In this document: in pieces, positions 48,908 through 59,071 of the stretch
Numbering within the stretch: the stretch's first letter is position 1
Layout: each line of letters opens with the position of its first letter
Assembly (NCBI GenBank): GCA_021654635.1
Contig: AP025179.1
Location: 1,426,001-1,490,000, forward strand
Length of the DNA: 64,000 bases
Direction of reading: 5' to 3'
From: Mycobacterium kiyosense
Lineage (GTDB): Bacteria; Actinomycetota; Actinomycetes; Mycobacteriales; Mycobacteriaceae
Made by a program: the position numbers and the translations under genes
Notes under the pieces: generated by a model
What the model saw: the letters and a program-made list of their open reading frames with translations, nothing else
Database searches by the model: none
What the model was told of the DNA's origin: nothing

Positions 48908-50788
48908 GGTCGACCTGCTCGCCGCCTACGACGAACACTGCGCTCGGCTCGGTTTGACCAGTGTGAACCTTGGCTCGGCCGCGCGAACGTTCCTGCGGCG
49001 CTGGCCTGATCCGCAGCGGTGGGCCGGTGAGCCGCTCGAGAAGTGCGGTTGACCGTTTCTCATCCCACCCGCTCGTTCGTCACGTTTCTGATGTTGGCCC
49101 GCTATCTGCGGCCCGGCTATGACTACCTGATCCACCGCAAACTGGCCGTGTTCTGGCGGCATCTGCCACCGGGGCCGTTAGCGGAGGACCTGGCCGAGTT
49201 CTTGGGCGCCGCGCAAGAACTCGGCTTCACCGAACGCACCCGCAGCGCGGCCGCATCACAGGTGATCGGCAGGCTACTCATCCAGACCGGCCGACGGTTG
49301 GATACGTTGACCGACAACAATTTCGACGACTTGCTGGCCGCAAGCGCAGCCCGCCACGGCCTAGGGAAAGCCAGTCGTCACTACAGCAGCGCCACCCACA
49401 CCGCCCGGCAGGTCATGTTTCACCTCGGTGTGTTCACCGAACAGCCGGTCAACGCGACCAGCCTGCTACGGCAGAGCTTTGCGCAACGGATGCGGGAAGC
49501 CACCCCGGCGCTGCGCGGCTCGTTTGTGGCCTACCTCGATCGGTTGACCGCCACCCACAGCCGCAGCACGGTCACCGGCACCGCAACCCGGCTCAACCAC
49601 TTCGCCGCGCATCTGGCCTCGGTCGACCCGACGCTAACGAGCTTGACCGACCTGAACCGCCGCCGCCACATTGAGACCTACCTGACCGCGACTGCCGAGG
49701 CGACCAACACCCGCACCGGTGCACCGATCCAGGCATCTGAGCGCCGCGGCCGGATCCTGGCAGTGCACTGCCTGCTCAACAACATCGCCGAATGGGGCTG
49801 GCCCGAAGCACCGCAGCGGCGCCTGGTGTTTCGCTCCGATATCCCCATGCTGCCCCGACCGTTGCCGCGCTACCTGACCCCCGATCTGGACCGGCGCCTG
49901 ACTCAAGCGCTGCAGGCCTGGCCCGAGCGGCTGCCCGCTGATGCGTTGCTGCTGCAACGAGCGACCGGTCTGCGCATCGGTGAGCTCGTCGACCTGGAAC
50001 TGGACAGCGTGCACGAGATCCCCGGCCAAGGCGCCTGGCTGAAGGTTCCGCTGGGCAAGCTGAACACCGAACGCATGGTGCCGCTAGACGAGGAAACCGT
50101 CGCGCTGATCGACCGCATCGTCGCCCACCGCTCACCCGGACGGCCGTTGCCCCACCCGCGCACGGCTCGACCCACCGACTACCTGCTCACCCACCACGGT
50201 CGGCGCCTGACCGCCGATCACCTTCGCGACGTCCTGACCCGCGTTACTGCCGACGCCGGCCTGCCGCACATCACCCCACACCAGCTGCGCCACACCTACG
50301 CCACCGCACTGGTCAACGCTGGCGTATCCCTGCAGAGCCTGATGGCCTTGCTCGGCCATCTCTCGGCGGAGATGAGCCTGCGCTACGGACGGCTGTTCGA
50401 CTCGACCGTGCGCACCGAATACGAGCGAGCCTTGGCCGCCGCGAAAGCCCACCTAGGCACCCTGCCCACCGAGCCACCCCACGGGCGCACCCAATTGCCG
50501 ATCTTCGACGGCGACTGGAGACAGGCGCCCGCGGTCAAGGCCCGCCTGGCAGGTGGCTTCTGCATCCGCGCCCAAGTCCAAGGCCCGTGCGCCTACGCCA
50601 ATATTTGCGAACACTGCCCCAACTTCCGCACCGATACCGGCTACCTGCCCGTCCTGGCCGCTCAGCGCGCCGACACCGAAACCCTGGCCCGTGACGCCGA
50701 AGCCCGCGGCTGGACCGGTGAAGCCGAACGCCACCGCCGACTCATCGAACGCCTCGACGCCCACATCAGTCAGACACAGACCGGATGA
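48873..50788 (+). CDS. Tn554-like tyrosine recombinase TnpB, apparent frameshift
   Basis: About 638 aa after correction. The N-terminal 56 residues (MPPVLAYAPAPEVDLL...EPLE) are in one frame and the rest (RLTVSHPTRSFVTFLML onward) in another. One missing base near 49041 (GAGAAGTG) explains the break. Catalytic residues: R in RATGLRIGELVDLE, K in GKLNTERMVP, HQLRHTYATAL, GH in LLGHLSAEM and the Tyr in SLRYGRLFD. A C-terminal zinc-like segment (FCIRAQVQGPCAYANICEHC) is typical for TnpB. Confidence 0.85.
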
Positions 50789-51105
50789 CACCCCAACAGC
50801 GCCGACAACACGTCGAAGACGCTTGCGCGGCAATCATTCTCGAAGGACAACAAGTGACCTTCGATGACGTCGCGGCACGCACCGGACTCGGCCGAGCCAC
50901 TCTCTACCGCAACTCCGAGCTACGCAGAATCATCGAAGAACACCGCACCCGCGGCAAGGAAGCCCACACCCTGTCCGGACTCACCACCGAGATCGCCCAC
51001 CTACGCATCGCGCTGGACACCATCGCCACCACCGTGGCCGCCACGAAGAAGAACTCCGCCGCCTACGAAAACCAAAAGCCGACTAACACACCGCCCAACA
51101 GCTGA
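50785..51105 (+). CDS. Tn554-like TnpC (DUF6262)
   Basis: A 106-aa protein, start overlapping the tnpB stop (ATGA). The first half resembles a TetR-like HTH (DVAARTGLGRATLYRNSELRRII), the second a helical/coiled-coil arm (LTTEIAHLRIALDTIATTV). In Tn554 TnpC guides transposition efficiency and orientation. Confidence 0.82.
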   Translation: MTPQQRRQHVEDACAAIILEGQQVTFDDVAARTGLGRATLYRNSELRRIIEEHRTRGKEAHTLSGLTTEIAHLRIALDTIATTVAATKKNSAAYENQKPTNTPPNS

Positions 51106-51130
51106 AACCGCGCCAAGATTAGCCGGATAA

Positions 51131-51328
51131 CCTTGGCGCAACGGCTACGTCGAATCCTTCAACTCCCGCCTGCGCGACGAATGCCTCAACATCAACAGCT
51201 TCTGGTCCCTGACCCAGGCCCGCGTCGTCATCAGCGACTGGAAACACGACTACAACCATCACCGCCGGCACTCATCGCTGGGCTACCAACCCCCGGCCCG
51301 CTACGCTGCCACCTGTACCCACCGATGA
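51131..51328 (+). pseudogene. IS3 transposase OrfB, C-terminal part
   Basis: Continues the interrupted OrfB: WRNGYVESFNSRLRDECL with the catalytic Glu, then VVISDWKHDYNHHRRHSSL and the stop at 51326. Joined to 47104-47746 it restores GEP-WRN. Confidence 0.88.
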
Positions 51329-51524
51329 ACGACTCTCGTTCGCCGTGGACCAGTTCTCGGGGTCCGGCCAGGCCCGCGTCGTCATCAGCGACTGGAAACA
51401 CGACTACAACCATCACCGCCGGCACTCATCGCTGGGCTACCAACCCCCGGCCCGCTACGCTGCCACCTGTACCCACCGATGAACGACTCTCGTTCGCCGT
51501 GGACCAGTTCTCGGGGTCCGGCCA
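51214..51524. repeat. 154-bp tandem duplication of IS3 right end
   Basis: Two direct copies (51214-51370 and 51368-51524) with a 154-base period and no visible difference. Each holds the last codons of OrfB from QARVVISDW, its stop and the right terminal repeat. Confidence 0.92.
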
Positions 51525-51561
51525 CCGGCATGGCAACAGCCGGCCGACTCATCGATCGTCG

Positions 51562-52128
51562 TCATTCCGATATGAGTGGCACTGGCCAAAGCGGCGCGCG
51601 CATCTCTTCCAAAGTGGAGTGCCCCGGCATGTTGCCCTCGGCAATGAGTTTCATTCGCTCGTCGAGTTGCGGAGAGTTGTTGCCGTCTCGCAGTACTTCC
51701 AGCATCGCGGAGGTCGCGACCCCGACGTCAAACATGTCGCGTTGCCACGACCAGCTGCGGTTGCCGCTGTACTGAAACCAGCTCCCACCCAGACCCTTGA
51801 TCTCGTACGGTCGGCCGTTCGGCGCATTGAACGTCGTCAACTGCCTCCAAAACCCAAACGCTTGACCAGATCGATCGTCGAAGATCACCGCCTGATACGG
51901 GTAGATCCATCCTTGAAATCCCAGCATTTCCAACCCGAGCACGCCGGCTCGAATCTCTTCGCGGCCCACGTTCATGTATTGGTCCTCGGCGGAATAGGTG
52001 TAGCCATAGGTCGCGTCGGGCTCATAAAAGTCGGCCATGATGCCCCAGTCCCCTAAGCGCTGAGCCTCACGGTTGATCTCAAGCCAGTCTTGCCAGAAGG
52101 CGTCGAAATCTTCGCGGTCAAATGCCAT
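51562..52128 (-). CDS. SnoaL-like/NTF2-fold protein
   Basis: A 188-aa protein with an NTF2/SnoaL-like cone fold (DWLEINREAQRLGDWGIMADFYEPDATYGYTY, then FWRQLTTFNAPNGRPYEIKGLGGSWFQY). Aromatic residues are frequent, as expected for a pocket that binds a hydrophobic ring compound; the substrate is unknown. Start ATG 52128. It is divergent from a TetR-type regulator. Confidence 0.75.
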   Translation of the reverse strand: MAFDREDFDAFWQDWLEINREAQRLGDWGIMADFYEPDATYGYTYSAEDQYMNVGREEIRAGVLGLEMLGFQGWIYPYQAVIFDDRSGQAFGFWRQLTTFNAPNGRPYEIKGLGGSWFQYSGNRSWSWQRDMFDVGVATSAMLEVLRDGNNSPQLDERMKLIAEGNMPGHSTLEEMRAPLWPVPLISE

Positions 52129-52203
52129 GTCGGCTCCCTCTTACTCCCATTTCGAGATTGACGGACGGGATCCGCCGCAACGGCGATGCTGCGGCTGTGA
52201 GAC

Positions 52204-52224
52204 GTTTCATAGGATAGTTTCATA
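52204..52224. promoter_or_regulatory. Direct repeat GTTTCATA in SnoaL/TetR intergenic region
   Basis: Two copies of GTTTCATA (52204-52211 and 52217-52224), 13 bases apart, between divergent genes. A candidate operator or promoter box for the SnoaL gene; spacing is short for two helical turns, so confidence is low. Confidence 0.3.
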
Positions 52225-52310
52225 ATCGGTCCCCGTCAGTCAAACAACTCGTCTTCTGTCTGTACCGTGAGACTCGAAGAAGCAGGTCCGTGGTGGATGG
52301 AAGGACCGAC

Positions 52311-52891
52311 ATGCCAGACGATGTACGCGCGCGGTTGATCGCCGCCACAGCCGAACTGATCGGGCAGCGTGGACCCCTGGGTGTGCGCGTCGACGAGATC
52401 GCCGAGCCTGCGCGATGCTCACGGGCCACGCTCTACCGTTACGCCGCCGACAAGGACGAATTGGTACGCGAAGTGATCGTCGCCAGAACCACCGCTATGG
52501 CGGGAATCGTAGCCCACCAGATCGAAGGCATCTCCGATGCGACCGAGCGTATCGCACAGGGCATGCTGCTATTCGCCGACGCGCTGCGATCTGAAAGTTG
52601 TTCAAGGCATTGCAAAATGACGGTGACGACTCATACCCACTTGCGCGGATCGGCGGCGGGCTTGAGGCCATGGGCGCAGCGATCTCTCCGCTGATTCAAA
52701 CACTGCTGGACGAGTACATTGATTCCCGGCACCTGCGTGACGACGTCAACCTGCACGACGCGGTCGAGTGGTTGATGGGCATCCTTCTGGGCCTGTTGGC
52801 GCCCGCGTTCGCAGCGCATTCCCGCGAGCACCGCCTCGGGATGCTCAAACGCTACGCGGTCTTTCCGTTGATCAAACCGCAGTACGAGTAG
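52311..52891 (+). CDS. TetR/AcrR family regulator, apparent frameshift
   Basis: About 193 aa after correction. The HTH is clear (AATAELIGQRGPLGVRVDEIAEPARCSRATLYRYAADKDEL). The frame is lost at 52594-52596 (GAAAG); one missing A would give SEKLFKALQNDGDD and continue to KPQYE. Start ATG 52311 has GGAAGGA upstream. Likely represses the divergent SnoaL-like gene. Confidence 0.78.
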
Positions 52892-53029
52892 CTCCCCGGT
52901 CGCGGAGCGCGGCGCCCGTCCTTGATTGACCTCCGACACCGCGACGATGCTCTATGAGACTAAATTTCAAATCGTCGCATCGCGGCGTGTCGCTGCTAAT
53001 CGTCTTTGCTCAGGAGGTCGAGATGAGCA

Positions 53030-53225
53030 CGATCAGGATCCCCAAATCCACCGCTTGCGACCGCGTGATGCAGGCCTTACGGGCGTCGTGTCGTACTCCT
53101 CGGCATGATCGGTGACCAACCGCACCGCACGGGCCTTGAACTCCTCGTCGTATTTCTTCGGCATGATCCGAGCAACCTTCCCTCGAAAGAAGGCGTGCAT
53201 CAGACCCGGGTTGGTTCACTTTCGG
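53030..53225 (-). pseudogene. IS3-family OrfA remnant
   Basis: On the minus strand ATG 53164 begins MPKKYDEEFKARAVRLVTDHAEEYD, a standard IS3 OrfA start, then loses similarity and stops by about 53031. Upstream (53165-53225) lies what may be the element's end (TGAACCAACCCGGGTCTG). The remaining space 52892-53463 holds no other gene. Confidence 0.7.
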
Positions 53226-53463
53226 GCCATGCGCATTAAAGGGCATTAAAGGGGTTGTGCAAGACGGCCAGGCGGCCGGAGTTTGGGCCGTGTAAAAGGG
53301 GAGCGGTTCAGTGGGGCGAGCCTACGCAGCACAACCTCAGCAACGCCGCGGGGTGCTGTCGAACCTGTCGGACGCAACCGACATAATCGTGCAAATTGAC
53401 GCGGGTGACGACGGCAGTCGGTTGGTTTCCCGTGGTGAAGATGACTTCGCGAAGGAGTGTGCT

Positions 53464-56400
53464 GTGACTGGTGAGCAGGAAAGCGACAACGAGCGGTTGG
53501 TGCGCCGCGCGGTCAACCTATTCACCTTTCTGAGCCGCACTCAGCAGCTTCTGGTAAAGCCGATTCGCACCGTCGACGGATTCGAGCAGGTGCTGTGGTT
53601 CGACGACCTCCCCGAGCACGAGGCGATCCGGTCCGCGCATCGAGTTGCTGAACTTGACGTCGATTCGCCGCTGCTGACCATCGACCGGGTGGCCAAGCTG
53701 GACCCGCCGTCGGTGCCCGAGGCCCTGACGGCATGGGTTGAGGGGCCCGTCGCCGACACCGATAAGGAACCTGTGCTTCGTGAAGCGATCTACGGCTTGG
53801 AACCGGTCCCGGCCGAGCTCGGCGATGATGAAGTGGACCTCCAACGCCGCCGTATCGAGTTGGCCGAGCACTCCGAGATCACCGAGGCATTCGAGGAGTG
53901 GTTAGCCGATTGGCGGCTGTGGGCTGAGCGGGAGCGCCGCGACGTCGCGGTCCGGAACATTTACAAAGAGCTTTTCGCAGTTCATCTAAAGTCCACCGAC
54001 CACAGCGATGAGTTCGAGCTTGTGGTCGGGGTGGGCTGCTTGACCTGGCGGCCCGATAACCACCCACAGGTGTTGCGTCACGTCGCGACCGCACCGATTG
54101 CGATCGGATTCGATGAGAATTCGGGGCGCCTTACCGTAACGCAAGTGCCAGCTCCCGACGCAGTGTCTATCGAAGTGGATATGCTGGACCCAGCGCTGAT
54201 CTCCAGTCCATCCAAGCTCGACGAAATCAAAGAGACGGCCGCCGAGTACGACGGGCACCTGCTCGATCAACCCGCGATTGGCGAGATCTGTCGGCGCCTC
54301 ATCCACCGCCTCGATGCCGACGCGGAGTATGACGCGGACGCCACAACCGCGCCGACAGGGGCCAGCCCACGCGGTGCGTTTGCCCCAGCAATGATCTTGC
54401 GGCGCCGCACCAACCGCGGACTGGTGCAGATCTACGAAGCGATCGTGGCTCAGATTCGTAAGGCCGGCGAGGTTCCGGCGGGTGTCCTGCCGTTGATAGA
54501 TCCGGATCGTCAGCCCGAAGCTCCGACGGCTGGGGAGACGCCCGGAGCAGTGGTCACTGTCGACGGGGAGGACTTCCTGCCGCTGCCGGTCAATGACAAG
54601 CAACGTGCGATTATCGAGCGGGTCGACAGCCGGGCGCAGACGGTGGTGCAAGGTCCGCCCGGTACCGGAAAGACGCACACCGCAGCAGCTTTGGTTTCGC
54701 ACCTGCTTGCCCAAGGCAAGCGAGTGCTGATCACCGCGCACACTGACCGGGCGCTGCGGGAGGTCCGGGCCAAACTGCCTCGCGAGATTCAGTCCCTGGC
54801 CGTCGCCGTCATCGGCCAGTCACGTTCGGACATGGCCGACCTGCGCACTGCGGTGGACAACATTTCCCGGCGCGCCGACGATTTCGACATCGACGGTTCG
54901 CGCCACACCATCGCCGGACACCTCGCCCGCATCGACGATCTGCGTCGCCAGCGCGCCGCGATCCGCAACCGCCTGCTGGTCCTCCGGCACCAGGAGGTGC
55001 AGCTGCGCACCGATGGTCCGGCCGAAGGCACGCTGGCGGCTATAGCTTTCGACCATCTGCGGCACAAGTCCGACTACGAGTGGATCCGGCAGTTCGACAT
55101 CGACAGGGACGGGTCGGGAATTACTGTCTCGACCGAGGAGATCCGGTTGTGGCACAACCTAATAAGCAGCGAGGATCTGGCCACCAACGAGGACGAGGCG
55201 ACGCGGCTGCTGCCTGAGCCCGCGTCGCTGGTGACCCCGCAGGAATTCGCCGTACTGGTTGCTTCGGAGCAGCAGGCTACGGAACGCAAGGACGGCTATA
55301 GTGCGCTGCTTGCCCATGATTCGTTCGAGTTCGTTCGTTCCTTAAGCACCGAACTGCGTTACGAGCTGCGTGACCGAGTCTCGCAGCTGGCTGAGCGGAC
55401 CATCAACCTAGAACACCGCCAAGAAGTCTGGATGAAGGATGCGTTGTGTGATGTGCGCAGCGGTCGTCAGCAAGTATGGCTAGCGCGTTCGGCCCAGATC
55501 AAGTCGTTGGCCGAGACTGCAGGTCGGCTCGCGATGCGAATCGGGCCGACAACCCGGGTGGTGGTCGGCGCCGGCGACCTGGGTGTGCATCAGCAGATCG
55601 CCAAATCATTGCTAGCGCATGTGGATTCCGGTGGTGCGATTAGGGTTCGGCCAGACGGTGCGCCGAAGATCGGGGCGTTTACTTCCAAAACGGTCAAGCT
55701 CGCCGAACCGTTCTTCGCGGCGGTGAAGATCAATGATCTGCCTGCCGTTGACAAGCAACAATTGACAACCTTCATCGATTGGGTGGACGCCATTCGCACC
55801 ATCGCAGCGATGGATCAAGCGTGGCCGACGACCGTCGAGATCCCCGACGAGGACACCCTCGAGGAGAAACTGCAGTGGCATCTGACCGAAATCGAGCAGT
55901 TGGACAAGGTACTGGCCCTGGGCGCTCAGCTCGAGGTGGAACGGCAGTGGTTCCAGGCCAACAATTTGCCCGTCCCGGATTGGAACAATCTCGAGGAAAT
56001 TCGGCGTTACGCCGACCTGGTCGAGGCAGCCGCTGCGGCCGACGGCGCATTGGCTGCCAGCTCGCCTATTGAAACGTTGGCTGGCTACCTGCTGGGACAG
56101 TCGCAGCAGCACAACCCGCCGGCGGTCTCCATGCAATTGTTGAACGCAGTCTCAGACCGCAGCGTCAACGGCTACAGCGCTGCCTACGAGAGATTGACTC
56201 ACCTGCGTCGGGTCGCGGAGTTGGTCAGCGAGCGGGATCGAATTCGCGCCGAGCTGGACCGGTCTGCGCCCCTGCTGGCCGCGGCGATCGCCGCCGAACC
56301 GGCGGCCGCCCAATGGGTCGATTGGCTGCCCAGGTATGCAGAGGCCTGGCAATGGGAAATGACCGGGCGCTGGATCCTGGCCCAGGACAGCGAAGACATC

Positions 56401-58830
56401 AACGCGCTGAAGGCCAGCCTAAATGCAGTCGAGGACCAGATCCGCAGTGAGGTCGAGCATTTGGCGGCTGAGCGGGCCTGGGGATATGCCGTCGCTCCGG
56501 ACCGTATCACCGGCAGTGCACGGGCCAACCTCACCCAATACGCTCAGCTGGTGTCCCGACTGGGCAAGGGCACGGGTAAGTATGCGGCCAAGCAGCGGGC
56601 AGCGATCGCCGAGGCGATGGACCGCTGCAGACCCTCAGTGCCGGTGTGGATCATGCCTTTGTACCGGATCGCCGAGCAGGTTCGTGTCGAACCGAACCTC
56701 TACGACGTAGTGATCGTCGACGAGGCCTCACAGGCCGGTCTGGAGGCATCATTCCTGCAATACCTGGCGCCCAAAATCGTGGTGATCGGTGACGATAAGC
56801 AGGTGTCACCCTCCGCGGTGGGCGTGGACCAGCAGGAGCTACGGAACCTTGCCGCGCTGTATCTCAGCGACGACCCGTACAAGGAATCCTGGCTTGACCC
56901 CAAGCGCAGCTATTTTGACGAGGCCAACATGCGCTTCGGCGGGCGGATCACCCTGACCGAGCATCGGCGTTGCGTACCAGAAATCATAGGCTTTTCCAAC
57001 CGGATCGCCTACGAGCCGGAGGGAATTCGTCTCGTTCCTGTGCGCCAGTTTGGCGCCGAACGGCTCGATCCAATAAAGGTGGTCTATCTGGAGAATGCTT
57101 ACGAGTCAGCGAATAAAACCAATCTGGCCGAGGCCGAGGCGATCGTCGAGCAGATCTGCAAATGCCTGGCCGAGCCGCATTACGACAGCGCGACGTTCGG
57201 AGTGATCTCGCTCTTGGGTAAGGAGCAGGCCAAGCTGATCGAGAGCAAGCTGCTCGACGCGGTGTCGCCGGAAGAATGGGCGGTCCGGGAACTGCGCTGC
57301 GGTGACGCATCGGATTTCCAAGGCTCCGAGCGTGATGTGATGTTCTTGTCGATGGTCAAGGCCCCGGAAGCGGACAAGCGCATGGGCGTGCTGACCCAGG
57401 CCCAATATGTGCAACGTTTCAACGTGGCCGCGTCACGGGCGAAAGACCAAATGTGGGTTTATCATTCGATGCCGCGGGAGGCGCTGCTCAACACCGAGGA
57501 CATGCGGTTCCAACTGCTCGACTACTGCTACGGGGTGGTCAACCGGGTGCATGGCGCGGGCAACGGAGCGGTGGCTACCGTGGTCGCCGAGGATATGGTG
57601 GTACCACCGTTCGACTCCCTGTTTGAACAGCGAGTGTTTAATCGGCTCATCGAGCGGGGTTACACCGTCATGCCGCAGGTCGAGGCGATGGGATACCGCA
57701 TCGACATGGTGGTTACCGGGGCCCGAGGGCGGCTGGCGATCGAATGCGACGGCGACTTTTGGCACGGCCCAGAGCAATATCAGGCTGACCTGGCTCGCCA
57801 GCGCGACCTTGAGCGGTGTGGGTGGAAGTTCTTCCGGATCCGCGAATCGGTGTTCTATGCCGATATGCGCGGAACTTTGCAGAAGCTGTGGGACACGCTC
57901 GACGACCTCGACATCCGCACCGCCCACTGGATTGATCCGAGTTTTGATGACGGCGACAGCTGCGCTGAGGAAGTCGACGAATCTGTCGACGAGGGACGCG
58001 CTATCGTCGAAGCTGAAGCAGGACATGGTGTTTCGATGTGGCGTGACGAGGAGGAATCAGGTGCAGGTGCGGGCATGCCGTCGGAAAACGGTCATCGCGC
58101 GATACATAGATGCTTGCCCACTACGGATCTCTTGACGGAGGCGCACAGCCGGCCTCGTGTTGACGGCGCCGGCGATCACCCATCTGGTGCGAACGGTACC
58201 CAGTCGATACCCGAGTCGGTCGACGAAACAGTCCGAGAACCGGAGGAAGAGCAACTCGGTTTGCTTGGCAGGCAACTCGTCGAAGGTCCGCTGACGAACC
58301 GGCTTCGGCCATATATTGCGTTTACACAGCCTCTGCCTCCGATTCAGGGAACACCGTTGCCAGAGTTGATTGCCAATGTTGTTCGGATCGTTGAAGTCGA
58401 GGGCCCTGTCTTGGGTCATCGCGTACACGATGCATATCGGGTTGCCTACGGCGGGCACCGAGTAGGTCGGGAACTCGCCAGAAGCCTGAACCAAGCGATG
58501 GAACTCGCTGTGCGTCGAGGGCAGCTGGTCGCGGCCAATCCGCTTAACGAACCTGGCATCAAGCCAAAGACTTTCAGGTTGCCGACTCAGTCTCCGGTCG
58601 TGTTGCGGGAACTCGGACCACGTTCGCTCAGCTTGGTGCCTCCCGCCGAGCTCGCTGCCCACCTTACCGAGTTCACGGGTATCGAAGGTCTTTCAGAAGA
58701 TGAGCTATTTCGCGCCGTTCTTGACGTGCTCGGATTGCAGCGGCTTACGGAGAACGCGCGAGCAGTGTTGAGTGCGGCGATGGCCCTTGTGCCCACCGCT
58801 GCTTTGGGTGGAAGCGAGGGCTGGGAGTAG
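53464..58830 (+). CDS. SF1 helicase with C-terminal endonuclease and DUF3320-like domains
   Basis: A 1788-aa putative anti-phage protein. Walker A GPPGTGKT lies at about residue 397, Walker B-like VDEASQAGLE near 1085, GDDKQVSPSAV, and RFNVAASRAKDQMWV near 1320. Between Walker A and B is a long helical insertion. About 1380-1480 is a Vsr/REase-like nuclease (FEQRVFNRLIERGY, RIDMVV, LAIECDGDFWHG), with Asp and the E-x-D pair of PD-(D/E)xK enzymes. After an acidic linker, a DUF3320-like domain occupies about 1630-1720. Start GTG 53464 has GAAGGAG six bases upstream; the frame is open to 53311 but without a site. Intact, flanked by IS debris. Confidence 0.85.
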   Translation: MTGEQESDNERLVRRAVNLFTFLSRTQQLLVKPIRTVDGFEQVLWFDDLPEHEAIRSAHRVAELDVDSPLLTIDRVAKLDPPSVPEALTAWVEGPVADTDKEPVLREAIYGLEPVPAELGDDEVDLQRRRIELAEHSEITEAFEEWLADWRLWAERERRDVAVRNIYKELFAVHLKSTDHSDEFELVVGVGCLTWRPDNHPQVLRHVATAPIAIGFDENSGRLTVTQVPAPDAVSIEVDMLDPALISSPSKLDEIKETAAEYDGHLLDQPAIGEICRRLIHRLDADAEYDADATTAPTGASPRGAFAPAMILRRRTNRGLVQIYEAIVAQIRKAGEVPAGVLPLIDPDRQPEAPTAGETPGAVVTVDGEDFLPLPVNDKQRAIIERVDSRAQTVVQGPPGTGKTHTAAALVSHLLAQGKRVLITAHTDRALREVRAKLPREIQSLAVAVIGQSRSDMADLRTAVDNISRRADDFDIDGSRHTIAGHLARIDDLRRQRAAIRNRLLVLRHQEVQLRTDGPAEGTLAAIAFDHLRHKSDYEWIRQFDIDRDGSGITVSTEEIRLWHNLISSEDLATNEDEATRLLPEPASLVTPQEFAVLVASEQQATERKDGYSALLAHDSFEFVRSLSTELRYELRDRVSQLAERTINLEHRQEVWMKDALCDVRSGRQQVWLARSAQIKSLAETAGRLAMRIGPTTRVVVGAGDLGVHQQIAKSLLAHVDSGGAIRVRPDGAPKIGAFTSKTVKLAEPFFAAVKINDLPAVDKQQLTTFIDWVDAIRTIAAMDQAWPTTVEIPDEDTLEEKLQWHLTEIEQLDKVLALGAQLEVERQWFQANNLPVPDWNNLEEIRRYADLVEAAAAADGALAASSPIETLAGYLLGQSQQHNPPAVSMQLLNAVSDRSVNGYSAAYERLTHLRRVAELVSERDRIRAELDRSAPLLAAAIAAEPAAAQWVDWLPRYAEAWQWEMTGRWILAQDSEDINALKASLNAVEDQIRSEVEHLAAERAWGYAVAPDRITGSARANLTQYAQLVSRLGKGTGKYAAKQRAAIAEAMDRCRPSVPVWIMPLYRIAEQVRVEPNLYDVVIVDEASQAGLEASFLQYLAPKIVVIGDDKQVSPSAVGVDQQELRNLAALYLSDDPYKESWLDPKRSYFDEANMRFGGRITLTEHRRCVPEIIGFSNRIAYEPEGIRLVPVRQFGAERLDPIKVVYLENAYESANKTNLAEAEAIVEQICKCLAEPHYDSATFGVISLLGKEQAKLIESKLLDAVSPEEWAVRELRCGDASDFQGSERDVMFLSMVKAPEADKRMGVLTQAQYVQRFNVAASRAKDQMWVYHSMPREALLNTEDMRFQLLDYCYGVVNRVHGAGNGAVATVVAEDMVVPPFDSLFEQRVFNRLIERGYTVMPQVEAMGYRIDMVVTGARGRLAIECDGDFWHGPEQYQADLARQRDLERCGWKFFRIRESVFYADMRGTLQKLWDTLDDLDIRTAHWIDPSFDDGDSCAEEVDESVDEGRAIVEAEAGHGVSMWRDEEESGAGAGMPSENGHRAIHRCLPTTDLLTEAHSRPRVDGAGDHPSGANGTQSIPESVDETVREPEEEQLGLLGRQLVEGPLTNRLRPYIAFTQPLPPIQGTPLPELIANVVRIVEVEGPVLGHRVHDAYRVAYGGHRVGRELARSLNQAMELAVRRGQLVAANPLNEPGIKPKTFRLPTQSPVVLRELGPRSLSLVPPAELAAHLTEFTGIEGLSEDELFRAVLDVLGLQRLTENARAVLSAAMALVPTAALGGSEGWE

Positions 58831-59071
58831 GGCCAGAGTTGGTATGTACTAGTTTGTTCCGGTCCACCTGATGGCCGGACGGGCACTTCGACACAGGAGT
58901 TCACCGATCGAGTGCCTGATTTTTCCTGCGTGAGGTTACTGACCGGCTGAAGTTGCGGTCCGCTCGGCCGTCTCGAAAGTTGGGAAGCGTTGGGACTCAA
59001 TCAGGTCTGCTGCACGAATGGTGACATCTGAGTTGGCTTGCCCCGGGTGGGCAGGCTGGAAGGATGTCGTT

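Larger units (their letters stand above)
47731..51134 (+). mobile_element. Tn554-like three-recombinase element
   Basis: A 3.4 kb insertion inside the IS3 orfB codons for GEP/WRN. It carries tnpA, tnpB and tnpC in one coupled row. Short inverted ends are seen (TTAACCGGCTAATC at about 47736; ATTAGCCGGATAA ending about 51130), and CCT is present at both junctions. No cargo genes. Confidence 0.8.
44013..51370 (+). mobile_element. IS3-family element, interrupted twice
   Basis: A single IS3-type element whose halves are separated by two later insertions. Imperfect terminal inverted repeats are visible: left starts TGGCCTTGACCCCGA (44013), right (reverse strand) starts TGGCCGGACCCCGAG (51370). Inside are orfA, a split orfB, an IS21 element (44408-47103) and a Tn554-like element (47731-51134). 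Order of events: IS3 first, then the two insertions. Confidence 0.75.
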
